Assembly: GCF_008974145.1 (NCBI RefSeq) | Contig: NZ_BJKP01000005.1 | Location: forward strand, 1 to 64,000 | Length of the DNA: 64,000 nucleotides | Source: Microcystis aeruginosa NIES-4325 | Lineage (GTDB): Bacteria > Cyanobacteriota > Cyanobacteriia > Cyanobacteriales > Microcystaceae | Reading direction: 5' to 3' | Shown: positions 1 through 7,622 of the stretch, piece by piece | Layout of the letters: every line of letters begins with the position of its first letter | How positions within the stretch are numbered: the first letter of the stretch is position 1 | The notes under the pieces: model-generated | Told to the model about the DNA's origin: nothing | Databases searched by the model: none | Seen by the model: only the letters and a program-made list of their open reading frames with translations | Position numbers and translations under genes: made by a program

Positions 1-607
1 TTGTTGAGAATCGAATTTGCTTAAAGTTTCCCGACAGATTTTTATGTCGCTCGTCGGACCAGGTTGACCAATAACTACATCAACAATATCTTCAGCTTTT
101 GGCAAAACAATAAATTGACTTTTTAAAGTATGTCTTCTTTGCTTTCCCGAATAATATATTTTTTGTTCTTGATAATCGGTCGGCCTCTCCACGGGCTGTT
201 CTGCGCTATCGACAATCAACTCATAATCCCTTAATTGTTCAATTATTATTTTCTCTTCTTGGCACTTCTTTATTTGTTCTAACAAACTTGGCGGTAACTC
301 TCCTTCAAAAAGTTTTTGCCAATAGGTAAAGATATTATGAGCCGTTGATTCACTCACTTGAAACATTAGTCCTAAGATTTGAAAGCTTAGATTATGTCTT
401 AAATAAACCAACATTAGAACAATTTGTTCCTCTTCTGATAATTTAGGAGGTGTTCCGCTTCCTGGTTGATTAATCCTAATTTTGGTTTTTTCGATGTATA
501 AGTTTTCCAAGTGCCATTAGTTGTTCTAGTTGTTGGTAGTCAATCCCTAATAGTCTTTTAGTTTGTTTCGGATATTTTTGAATGTATTCCCAAGTGTAGT
601 TTTTCAT
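1..607 (-). pseudogene. DDE transposase (IS5-like), partial and frameshifted
   Basis: Reading from ATG at 607, the protein starts MKNYTWEYIQKYPKQTKRLL and continues GIDYQQLEQLMALGKL, then reaches a TAG at 476-478. The homologous continuation (INQPGSGTPPKLSEEEQIV, then QVSESTAHNIFTYWQ, ELIVDSAEQPVERP and GKQRRHTLKSQ) lies in another frame. The switch maps to the run of six T at 486-491 (six A in the gene). Restoring the frame needs loss of one base or gain of two. The first catalytic aspartate is probably in LIVDSAEQ. The C-terminal part is outside the window. It may be a decayed copy, or a copy expressed by transcriptional slippage on the A run. Confidence 0.75.
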
Positions 608-680
608 GGCTTTTTTTGAGTTACTATTTGTTTTATTATATCCTATTATTGTGATTTAATTAAATTATGGAGAGGTCTAT
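1..680 (-). mobile_element. Insertion sequence end, truncated by window edge
   Basis: This is the 5' portion of an insertion sequence whose transposase is read leftwards from 607 and runs off the window. Protein features place it with the IS5-like DDE_Tnp_4 transposases common in Microcystis. The right boundary is estimated at about 667-680, because a Uma2 reading frame resumes directly after the sequence ATGGAGAGGTCTATT. The left end, terminal inverted repeats and target duplication are outside the window, so the boundary is an inference. Confidence 0.7.
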
Positions 681-840
681 TGCCAATGGTAGTTTATTGG
701 GTTGGTTAATCGATCGCCAAAATCGCCAAGTCTATATTTATCGTCCCTATCGAGAACCGGAGATTTTAAATGCGCCTGAAACCATTAGTGGTGATCCAGA
801 ATTGCCGGGGTTTGTATTAGTAATGGCTAAGATTTGGTGA
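667..840 (+). pseudogene. Uma2-family (DUF820) C-terminal fragment
   Basis: The frame gives IANGSLLGWLIDRQNRQVYI, then YRPYREPEI and SGDPELPGFVLVMAKIW followed by TGA. This is the typical C-terminal half of cyanobacterial Uma2/DUF820 proteins, with WLID and the final LPGF-IW element. The N-terminal two thirds are missing. The fragment abuts the insertion-sequence end, so the gene was probably cut by transposition. The ATG at 667 lies in presumed IS sequence and is not a native start. No convincing gene is seen between 841 and 1049. Confidence 0.7.
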
Positions 841-1049
841 ATGCGATCGCTGAGGCATCCTGTTTGACTGTCCCCAATGGGGGAATGGGGTGTTTACCGG
901 AAATTTCGGATTGAAGGAACCCTTTATTTTACCGATGATATGAAACCTTCCGTCAATATAGAACAACTAAGCACGATTAACGCTGTCCTATATTGTTGCT
1001 CACGAGAATCCACTCAACACCGATAGAACAGCGATAACTAATCATCCTA

Positions 1050-2375
1050 TTAAGATTGGGTCAGAGTAGCCAATTCTAAGGCTAAAGGATCAACCCGGCG
1101 TAAATTCGCCCCTAATGCTCTTAATTTACCCTCTAAATTATCGTAACCTCGATCGAGGTGATGGAGTCCCTGCACAATAGTAGTCCCCTGGGCTGCCAAT
1201 CCCGCCACCACTAAAGCTGCCGAAGCGCGTAGATCAGTGGCCATCACCGGTGCCCCGGAGAGGAAAGGTACACCGCGCACTAAAGCCACATTTCCTTTGA
1301 CCTTGATATCTGCTCCCAGACGCTTTAATTCCGCCACATGACGCAGACGATTTTCAAAAACCGTCTCATTAACCACGCTACTGCCCTCGGCTAAAGTTAA
1401 TAGAGCCATAAATTGGGCCTGCATATCCGTGGGAAAACCGGGATAGGGCAGGGTTTCCATATCGGCGGCTTTTAAGTCTCTAGGGATAATCCGCAGGCGA
1501 TTGGGACCATCTTCCAGCACTTCTGGACCGATTTCGTGCAGTTTGGCAATTACCGAAGCTAAATGGCTGGGAATCACGGGATAAAGACTAATTTCTGAGC
1601 GGGTAATCGCCCCGGCTATCAGTAAAGTCCCGGCTTCAATGCGATCGGGAATGATACTGTAATCGGTACTGTGCAGACGGGAAACTCCCTCGATGACAAT
1701 TGTATTGGTCCCGGCACCGCGAATTTTTGCCCCCATGGAAACACAAAAATTGGCTAAATCAATCACCTCTGGCTCCTGGGCCGCATTACCGAGAATGGTT
1801 TCCCCTTGCGCTAAAGTCGCCGCCATCATTAGGGTTTCCGTCGCTCCCACGCTGGGATAATCCAGATAAATATTCGCCCCTTTCAGACGACCATTACCTT
1901 TAACGCGGGCGTGTACCATGCCGCCATCAATTAGTACATCTGAACCCATTGACTGTAGGCCTCTAACGTGCAGGTCCACTGGTCTGGCCCCAATGGCGCA
2001 GCCGCCGGGGAGGGGAACTTTTGCTTCTCCTAAACGGGCTAAAATCGGTCCGATGGCGAAAAAACTGGCTCGCAACTGGGAGACGAGATCGTAGGGTGCT
2101 TGAGCTTGTTTGAGGTCTCTGCCATCAATCTCTAGTCTGTCTCCGCTGCGACGGACTTGCACGCCCAAAGCCGAGAGAATTTGACTCATCCGCTCGATAT
2201 CGGCCAGGGCAGGTACATTACTAATCTGGCACTCGTCGGAGCAGAGTAAAGCTCCCGCCATAATCACTAGAGCGGCATTTTTGGCACCACTGATCTTGAC
2301 TTCACCCTTTAGAGAGTGACGACCTTGAATTTCTAAATAGGGATGCTCGGTATCGATGGTCATAGGATGATTCAT
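1050..2375 (-). CDS. murA: UDP-N-acetylglucosamine 1-carboxyvinyltransferase
   Basis: MurA transfers enolpyruvate from phosphoenolpyruvate to UDP-GlcNAc, the first committed cytoplasmic step of peptidoglycan synthesis. The 441 residues match the family length. Visible signatures are [15 protein letters not shown] near residue 30, with the conserved Lys-Asn pair, and [16 protein letters not shown] near residue 125, carrying the Cys that reacts with PEP and fosfomycin. The C-terminal part contains [11 protein letters not shown] and the conserved [11 protein letters not shown] region. The gene stands alone and ends close to the Uma2 fragment. The start at [12 protein letters not shown] could instead be the Met five residues in. 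Function is secure from family knowledge. Confidence 0.97.
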   Translation of the reverse strand: MNHPMTIDTEHPYLEIQGRHSLKGEVKISGAKNAALVIMAGALLCSDECQISNVPALADIERMSQILSALGVQVRRSGDRLEIDGRDLKQAQAPYDLVSQLRASFFAIGPILARLGEAKVPLPGGCAIGARPVDLHVRGLQSMGSDVLIDGGMVHARVKGNGRLKGANIYLDYPSVGATETLMMAATLAQGETILGNAAQEPEVIDLANFCVSMGAKIRGAGTNTIVIEGVSRLHSTDYSIIPDRIEAGTLLIAGAITRSEISLYPVIPSHLASVIAKLHEIGPEVLEDGPNRLRIIPRDLKAADMETLPYPGFPTDMQAQFMALLTLAEGSSVVNETVFENRLRHVAELKRLGADIKVKGNVALVRGVPFLSGAPVMATDLRASAALVVAGLAAQGTTIVQGLHHLDRGYDNLEGKLRALGANLRRVDPLALELATLTQS

Positions 2376-2504
2376 TTATCTTGGTTGGGAGTCTTGGCTA
2401 AGGAAGGCTTCAGCAAAATTAGACTGCACTGTATCAGATTTTTGAGTAATTTATTGGTGATTCTACCCCGAAAAGCGATTTTTGTCTTAATTATCTGAAC
2501 TATC

Positions 2505-2533
2505 TTGACTTATGGATTGTCCGATAGTATAAT
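2505..2533 (+). promoter_or_regulatory. Sigma-70 type promoter of tRNA-Leu
   Basis: TTGACT at 2505-2510 and TATAAT at 2528-2533 are separated by exactly 17 bases. Transcription would begin about 15 bases before the mature tRNA. The near-consensus boxes suit a highly expressed stable RNA. Confidence 0.8.
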
Positions 2534-2554
2534 AAAAGATTGTGAAAGAAAAAT

Positions 2555-2638
2555 GCGGAACTGGCGGAATTGGTAGACGCGCTAGATTCAGGTTCTAGTG
2601 TCTGCAAAGACTTTCGGGTTCAAGTCCCGAGTTCCGCA
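2555..2638 (+). tRNA. tRNA-Leu (anticodon CAG)
   Basis: The acceptor arms GCGGAAC and GTTCCGC pair. The anticodon stem CTAGA/TCTAG closes the loop TTCAGGT, giving anticodon CAG, which reads CUG. A long variable arm (GTGTCTGCAAAGACTT) and the T arm CGGGTTCAAGTCCCG mark it as a class II tRNA. No CCA is encoded; A2638 is the discriminator base. Confidence 0.96.
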
Positions 2639-2700
2639 TTATCTCCCTCAAGACTCAGTTGTTTAGGGTAGCCCTAGCCGGGTGAGAAATCCGATTGGCT

Positions 2701-3489
2701 ATGATTAGCAGTGTTCAAAACCCTTTAATCAAGCAAATTCGCAAGCTACACCGCACTAGAGAGCGACAGGAGCAGAATTTGTCCTTAATTGAGGGAACCC
2801 ACTTACTAGAGACAGCTTTGGCCCTGAATTGTTCCCTAGAGACGGTTTGTTATACTGAAAAGTGGCAGCAAAGACAGGTGGAATTAGCAGAGAAGCTTCA
2901 AAATCAGGCGAAACGAGTCGAGATAGTTTCCCCGGAAGTCCTCGCTTCCCTAGCAACAACAGTTAATCCCGATGGTGTGATTGCCACTATTTCCCGTCAT
3001 CACCTTCATCCAACCCCCCAAAATCCGCTACAATTGGGCTTAGTTTTGGAAAGATTGCAGGATCCGGGCAATCTCGGCACTATTATTCGCACTGCCGCGG
3101 CTACGGAAGTACAGGGTATCTGGTTAAGTCTCGATAGCGTCGAAATCGATAACCCCAAAGTGATCCGCAGTTCCGCCGGGGAATGGTTTCGATCGCCCCT
3201 GGTGGTAGAATCGGATTTATCGGCTTTAGTGAAAAAATATCAAGCACAGGGGGTAAAAGCGATCGCAACTTTACCCACAGCCACCAAAAACCACTGGGAG
3301 ATTGATTTTACCCGTCCGACTTTAATATTATTAGGCAATGAAGGAGCCGGTTTATCACCCCAATTAGCGACTTTAGCCGATGAAACGCTGAAAATTCCCC
3401 TCTTTGGTGGTGTGGAATCTTTAAATGTTGCGATCGCTACTGCTGTCATCCTCTACGAAGCTAGAAGACAATTATCGGTGAACAGTTAA
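2701..3489 (+). CDS. TrmH/SpoU-family RNA 2'-O-methyltransferase
   Basis: This is a SPOUT-fold methyltransferase using S-adenosylmethionine to methylate a ribose in rRNA or tRNA; the target base cannot be told. The N-terminal substrate-binding domain (residues 1-90, with KQIRKLHRTRERQ and IEGTHLLETAL) resembles RlmB/TsnR-type enzymes. The C-terminal knot shows the three motifs: ERLQDPGNLGTIIRTAA, LLGNEGAGLSPQLA and IPLFGGVESLNVAIATAVIL. I chose ATG 2701. A TTG at 2695 in frame would add two residues. No clear ribosome-binding site is visible for either. It lies just after tRNA-Leu, on the same strand, and could share readthrough transcription. Confidence 0.9.
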   Translation: MISSVQNPLIKQIRKLHRTRERQEQNLSLIEGTHLLETALALNCSLETVCYTEKWQQRQVELAEKLQNQAKRVEIVSPEVLASLATTVNPDGVIATISRHHLHPTPQNPLQLGLVLERLQDPGNLGTIIRTAAATEVQGIWLSLDSVEIDNPKVIRSSAGEWFRSPLVVESDLSALVKKYQAQGVKAIATLPTATKNHWEIDFTRPTLILLGNEGAGLSPQLATLADETLKIPLFGGVESLNVAIATAVILYEARRQLSVNS

Positions 3490-3509
3490 ACCAGACAAGA
3501 ATTAGAGAT

Positions 3510-4247
3510 TTATGTATTCTCGTTTTCTGTCTCCCAATCTAAATCATCTAGCATCTTCAACAATAAATCGATGAATACGATAATTGCTCCACCCTCCTCT
3601 GGTTTAGGATCGATGAATCGATGAGCGTAACGGTTACGAAAAAGCTTCATTGTACCCGAATATAAATCACGGTATGACTCTAATTCTTCTGATGGAAGCT
3701 TATCTTTTTGTACAGATTTATTGCTTCCAAAAATTAGGTTAACAATACCATTACCCGTGGCTTTTTGATTAATATTATCAATATTTCCCAGTTTCCTCAT
3801 GCGGTCCTCTAAAACCACTGTCGCATTGCGAATTGCAGTATCCCACGCTTTTGGATTATCTCCACCCGCACTCACAGAAAAACGGACTCTCTCCCATAGT
3901 TCGGAGTCTAAATGTTCAACTTCAGTCAAGGGAATTAGATGAGGAATAGCCGAGCGATTGGGTTCAGCAAAGTTAGAATCAACCGCTTCATAAGCTTTTC
4001 CTGTTAGAGCGCCTTTGTATTGAACGGACTTCGAGTCTTTTTTTTGCCATTTAACATAATCATATTCTTCTAATATATCGAAGGTTGCGAATTCGACATA
4101 AGGAGTGCTATCAGAACCCTTGTAATCAACCCAACGACAATCTGTAAGAGTCGTAATGTACCAAATACAGTCCTCTTTAAGATGACCAGCTCGTACTTCT
4201 TTGACTATCCATCGCAAAAGGTTTTTTTGATTTTCTGTTAAACTCAT
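3510..4247 (-). CDS. HEPN-like protein of the TIGR02391 (Ymh) type
   Basis: The C-terminal third (about residues 165-240) resembles the TIGR02391/Hypoth_Ymh domain found in plasmid, phage and defence-linked proteins. It contains LFRNRYAHRF, an R-N-x3-H motif of the kind that forms the RNase active site in HEPN domains. The N-terminal part (NQKNLLRWIVKEVRAGHL onward) looks like a winged-helix or other DNA-binding region but is not assigned. The gene has no obvious partner: the downstream rRNA methyltransferase is convergent and the upstream zeta-toxin locus is separate. A role in phage defence or growth arrest is inference from the motif and the surrounding toxin genes. Confidence 0.65.
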   Translation of the reverse strand: MSLTENQKNLLRWIVKEVRAGHLKEDCIWYITTLTDCRWVDYKGSDSTPYVEFATFDILEEYDYVKWQKKDSKSVQYKGALTGKAYEAVDSNFAEPNRSAIPHLIPLTEVEHLDSELWERVRFSVSAGGDNPKAWDTAIRNATVVLEDRMRKLGNIDNINQKATGNGIVNLIFGSNKSVQKDKLPSEELESYRDLYSGTMKLFRNRYAHRFIDPKPEEGGAIIVFIDLLLKMLDDLDWETENENT

Positions 4248-4400
4248 ATTTACACCTCGAAAAATAACTAACAGTACTATTATACTATGTATTTTCGATT
4301 TTCGTAACGGGAATTTGCTAAAATTGACCTTTATATAAATCCCTCGGATAGGTGAAACTGTTTCTATGAATAGTGCAATTTGAGACAGTCAACCAATTTT

Positions 4401-4586
4401 TTACACTTCCGTTTTTTGGGCAAGTTTTGGCGGAATTTGCGCAGCTGTTAAGGTGACAATTTGGCCATCTTTGAAAATGCTGATAGATTCTCCTAAGAGA
4501 CGGTGTCTCTCAATTGCTTCTGCGATTGCAACTCTAACACCTGTATCGATTCGTTCCGATAATTTATCAGGAATTGGCTCAGTCAT
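4401..4586 (-). CDS. Small protein overlapping the zeta-toxin gene, possible antitoxin
   Basis: A 61-residue protein, mostly helical in its first half (DTGVRVAIAEAIERHRLLG) and strand-like in the second. Its ATG overlaps the stop of the zeta-like gene (ATGACTGA), so the two were translationally coupled. Similar short ORFs follow zeta-like kinases in cyanobacteria, which suggests an antitoxin or accessory role, but there is no recognised domain. The reading frame is intact although the kinase gene is frameshifted. Confidence 0.6.
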   Translation of the reverse strand: MTEPIPDKLSERIDTGVRVAIAEAIERHRLLGESISIFKDGQIVTLTAAQIPPKLAQKTEV

Positions 4587-5153
4587 GGGCTGCCTCGGTT
4601 ATTTGTTGCCAGATAGAGGAGTCATAGATAATGACTTGTTGATTGAAGGGACGTTCAGCAACTAAGTGCGGCTCATCCCCAGAATTGTCATAGATAACCC
4701 AAGTATCGCACAAAGGTAAATACAACTGCATGAGATTAATACGTCCCCGCTGATAACGACGACGAACCACATCTTCAGGAATATTATGACCGCCACTGGC
4801 TACCCTTCTGTGAACTCTCTCTAAAGCTAATTCTGGACTTTGTAGCCAAAAATAAATAAGATTGAGCCTATAGCCAGAACTTTGACAGTCTCTCAAAAAA
4901 CGGGCAAAATGTCGGGCTGCCAGGGTGCTTTCAAAAGCAAAATCTATTCCTTGGCACTTCAGCGTTACCAACCTTTCTAACATCAACCGTCCTGCTTGGA
5001 TAGCAACCGACTCAGGATTAAAAGGTGAGAGTCCGGCGGCAATCTCATCGGCGTTAACGTAGTCGATAACGCCTAAAAAGTTGGGTAAAATTTTTTTAGC
5101 GACGGTGGTTTTCCCGGAACCATTGGGCCAGCAATTAGATAAACATCAGACAT
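4579..5153 (-). pseudogene. Zeta-toxin-like P-loop kinase, frameshifted
   Basis: From ATG at 5153 the protein reads MSDVYLIAGP and should continue NGSGKTTVAKKILPNF. One A is missing where CCAAATGG would be expected (about 5123-5128), so the original frame terminates after about 26 codons. The rest is open to 4579: NADEIAAGLSPFNPESVA, then FAFESTLAARHFARFL, LIYFWLQSPELALERVHRRV and GGHNIPEDVVRRRYQRG. These are typical of zeta-type kinases, whose relatives phosphorylate UDP-N-acetylglucosamine. An ATG at 4986 could restart translation, but the product would lack the P-loop. The frameshift should inactivate the toxin unless it is a sequencing error. Confidence 0.8.
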
Positions 5154-5214
5154 GAGGGAAAAGCTCGTCCTCGAGATTATTTTGAGATAACCTCGAACTA
5201 AGTATCAGTGGCTC

Positions 5215-5703
5215 TCAACTTTCCGTAAAAAAATGTGCGATATCGATGGGGAACCAATCTCCGTCTAATACTTGTGCGAGAGTGAATATAGAGTCTAGGG
5301 GAATTGTATTTTTCTCGACAATTCTCCCATCAATTAGGGTTTGTCTTGCGTCTGAATAGGCTTCCCCGAAGGAATTGATGGCATGATTTTTCAGCGTTGG
5401 GGTTTTGATCTTTTTTTTCAGTTACACTCGAAAAGTGGCTATCTCTCCTAGCAAATGACGTGCGTTTCGTTCTCTTTCCGTTGTCCAATAACTCAGTTTT
5501 AAAAGATGGATTAATAGTTGAGTTAATAAACTTTCGACAGCTTGGCGCTCGCTTTTTCCCATGCACTCTACTTCCTCAATCAGATTTTCCCAGTCCACCC
5601 TATCAAACTCTTTTCGCTTTAAAAGTTCGGCGGTTTTTTCTGTCCAGAGAACAAAATCTTCCTCGTAGAGAACGGAGAGCGATAGCGGGGGTTGTGCGGT
5701 CAT
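5215..5703 (-). pseudogene. DUF29-family gene with one premature stop codon
   Basis: DUF29 proteins are a large cyanobacterial family of unknown function, about 140-170 residues long. Here residues 1-93 (LYEEDFVLWTEKTAELL, DWENLIEEVECMGKSERQA) end at TAA 5422-5424. The very same frame continues without a break: LKKKIKTPTLKNHAINSF, GEAYSDARQTLIDGRIVEKN and QVLDGDWFPIDIAHFFTES, to TGA at 5215-5217. A single C-to-T change of CAA to TAA explains the damage and gives the expected full length of about 161 residues. It sits next to the broken zeta-toxin locus. Confidence 0.85.
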
Positions 5704-5837
5704 AATAGATTTCTGGGGTTGCTGATTTGTGATAGGAATCTTCTTGTGTGGGGTTTTTAAAACCTAGAGCCAAACTAACTTTTGCATAGGATGCACAGTT
5801 GGCATTTATAGCTTGAGTCAGCAACACCGCAGAAAAA

Positions 5838-6530
5838 TTAATTCTGACTCAAAAATAAACTGGGCAATCCGATAAGATTATCTTGCTTAAAAAAGATCGA
5901 ATTTTGTTGTCGCAATTTACCGATTAATCTTGTTACTGTTACTCTGGTAGTGCCGATGGCGCTGGCAATTTGAGCGTGAGTTAGGGGATAGGGAAGATAA
6001 TAGCCTTCTACACAGGGTTGACCGTATTCTTCCAATAATAAAACCAAGAACCCCATTAATCGATCGAGGGAGCGTTTTTGACCGAGAATACTCAACCAAA
6101 ATAACTTACGCTGGTATTGATGGCGAAAAGTTTCCATAATAGCTGATCGCAATTGCGGCCATTTTTCTAGGTCTTCCCAGTATAACCAGACTAACTCGGT
6201 TCCGTCTAGATGAGCTTGGGCTTGTAATTGAAAGGGAAATTGAGAAACAATCTCAAAAGGTTGACCTGCACCCACAAAACCGAGAAATACTTCCTCACTA
6301 TCGGCAATAGGTGGTTGACGGGGGGATTTTTGGTCGATAACGTTAACTTGTGCCTTACCAACAATACGAATCGCCCCAGATTCGACAAAGTATAACAGTC
6401 CAGGGCGCGTGGCTACTTTTTCATCTTTGGCAAAGGTATGGTTACGATAATGGGATTTTGCCCAGTTAAAGATTTCTGTTTCTTGACCGATTAAGGGTAT
6501 AAAATCCGACGAAGGAACCGAAGAAGACAT
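5838..6530 (-). CDS. Crp/Fnr-family transcription regulator, NtcA-like DNA-binding helix
   Basis: A 230-residue protein with an N-terminal cyclic-nucleotide-binding-like beta barrel (about residues 20-125) and a C-terminal Crp-type winged helix. The helix-turn-helix reads LTHAQIASAIGTTRVTVTRL (about residues 183-202), almost the same as NtcA, in particular the recognition helix TTRVTVTRL. The N-terminal domain is unlike NtcA and lacks its effector-domain sequence, so this is a paralogue and not NtcA. It may bind sites close to GTA-N8-TAC. The effector is unknown. It is a single gene with about 470 bases of upstream space. Confidence 0.85.
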   Translation of the reverse strand: MSSSVPSSDFIPLIGQETEIFNWAKSHYRNHTFAKDEKVATRPGLLYFVESGAIRIVGKAQVNVIDQKSPRQPPIADSEEVFLGFVGAGQPFEIVSQFPFQLQAQAHLDGTELVWLYWEDLEKWPQLRSAIMETFRHQYQRKLFWLSILGQKRSLDRLMGFLVLLLEEYGQPCVEGYYLPYPLTHAQIASAIGTTRVTVTRLIGKLRQQNSIFFKQDNLIGLPSLFLSQN

Positions 6531-6811
6531 TAAAATTAATAACCCACCAGGGCGTTAAGGAACTGTAAACTAATGTAACAAAAAATTGCTGCGATTGGGG
6601 GGGCTTGTCGCTGCTGGATGGTTATTAGCCAATAATCCCTAAAAGTTGCAGGGATTGGGCAGATAGGAGAATTATTAAGTATTCTTAACAGAATACCCGC
6701 CCCAATGTTACAAAAGCGAGATAATTACCTTATCTATTCTTAACTTTTTCTCGCTTTTCTGGGGACTATGGCATAAGATAGGATGCGTAACTATTAGTTT
6801 TCTATCTATGA

Positions 6812-6940
6812 TATAGCGTTTCTCATAAAGATGAAGTATGAGGGAATTTGGCCTTATCTCTTGGCGACCATCTACTGTTAACCGTTCCCTGTTTCCTAAA
6901 ACCAGATACTTCGTACCTCACTATTAAGATAACTGCTATA
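6812..6940. repeat. MITE-like repeat with TATAGC ends, in a gene-free stretch
   Basis: The stretch 6531-7001 has no gene. It holds a 129-bp segment that starts TATAGCGTTTCTCAT and ends GATAACTGCTATA, so the termini are imperfect inverted repeats. The internal piece ACTTCGTACCTCACTATTAA recurs with changes near 61725, and the TATAGCGTTTCTC end matches the 96-bp elements near 10.3 and 10.8 kb. It is probably a non-autonomous transposable element. The remainder is AT-rich and presumably carries promoters for the Crp/Fnr gene and for the toxin-antitoxin pair. Confidence 0.6.
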
Positions 6941-7001
6941 GATGATAGTTGATAGATAATTTAAATTTATACTTTTCCTTAAAAACTTCGGTCAAACTTG
7001 T

Positions 7002-7190
7002 ATGAATAGCATTAGACAAAAAGTGGAATCCCTCTTGAATCAATTACCGGATGATTGTTCAATTGAAGATATTCAGTATCATTTATACGTTCTGGAGAAG
7101 GTACGTCAAAGTTTGAGCGCTGCTTCTCTAGAGAATACAATCCCCCAAGAAGAAGTTGAGGGTCTTTTAAACAAATGGCTGATCGAGTGA
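7002..7190 (+). CDS. Putative antitoxin of a ParE/RelE pair
   Basis: A 62-residue acidic, helical protein (KVESLLNQLPDDCSIEDIQY, then PQEEVEGLLNKWL). It immediately precedes a ParE/RelE-type toxin and overlaps it by 16 bases, the usual order and coupling for such modules. The sequence resembles the short non-DNA-binding antitoxins found before cyanobacterial ParE genes. It presumably wraps and neutralises the toxin. The assignment rests mainly on gene context. Confidence 0.75.
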   Translation: MNSIRQKVESLLNQLPDDCSIEDIQYHLYVLEKVRQSLSAASLENTIPQEEVEGLLNKWLIE

Positions 7191-7471
7191 ATTATCGCCT
7201 TGTCTGGTCGCCCAAAGCAATTGAAGACGTGGATGCGATCGCATCTTACATTAGTCGAGATTCCCCGTCCTACGCGGCGGCCGTCGTGCGTAGAATTCTT
7301 GATATAAGCTATTCTTTAGAAAATTGCCCCCTAGAAGCGAAAAAATGCGCCGAATTTAGCGATGACACCATCCGAGAAAAGTCTGCCTATGCCTACCGTC
7401 TGATCTATCAAATTCAAGGGGCGGTAGTTATTATAGCGGCGATCGTCCATAGTAAGCATTTCTTGGATTGA
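7175..7471 (+). CDS. ParE/RelE-family toxin
   Basis: 98 residues with the ParE/RelE toxin plan: LVWSPKAIEDVDAIASYI at the N-terminus, a middle helix (DSPSYAAAVVRRILD), and the C-terminal strands YAYRLIYQIQGAVVIIAA followed by IVHSKHFLD. Relatives poison DNA gyrase (ParE) or cut mRNA on the ribosome (RelE). The PKAIEDVDAIASYI start favours ParE. Translation is coupled to the upstream antitoxin by a 16-base overlap. The gene appears intact, unlike most addiction genes nearby. Confidence 0.85.
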   Translation: MADRVNYRLVWSPKAIEDVDAIASYISRDSPSYAAAVVRRILDISYSLENCPLEAKKCAEFSDDTIREKSAYAYRLIYQIQGAVVIIAAIVHSKHFLD

Positions 7472-7506
7472 TCGAGTCAGTGATCAACCGTTAGGAGTCG
7501 GTCGTC

Positions 7507-7536
7507 AGGCTTCGGCCGTGAGCTCAGCCGAACGGA
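7507..7536. repeat. Dispersed GC-rich repeat, copy 1
   Basis: The 20-mer AGGCTTCGGCCGTGAGCTCA at 7507-7526 is identical to 44789-44808. Both copies are followed by a GCCGA...CGAACGGAG segment. It is short, partly palindromic and intergenic, of the type dispersed many times in Microcystis genomes. Confidence 0.6.
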
Positions 7537-7573
7537 GATAGGAGATAGGGTGTTGGGGTTTTAGTTGAAATTT

Positions 7574-7605
7574 CCCCACTTCCCCACTTCCCCACTTCCC
7601 CACTT
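7574..7605. repeat. Tandem repeat, 4 x CCCCACTT
   Basis: Four perfect 8-bp units in the intergenic space between the ParE toxin and the convergent GTPase gene. Confidence 0.85.
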
Positions 7606-7622
7606 CCTAATTCATAATTCCC

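Noticed and set aside
484-494. Classical -1 slippery heptamer A_AAA_AAC in the transposase
   Set aside because: The heptamer is in phase, but the downstream transposase frame requires +1 (or -2), not -1, so it does not explain the fusion.
5330-5566. Separate 78-residue gene
   Set aside because: It lies out of frame within the DUF29 pseudogene and has an odd basic composition.
5838-6530. NtcA itself
   Set aside because: Only the DNA-binding helix matches; the N-terminal sensor domain is different.
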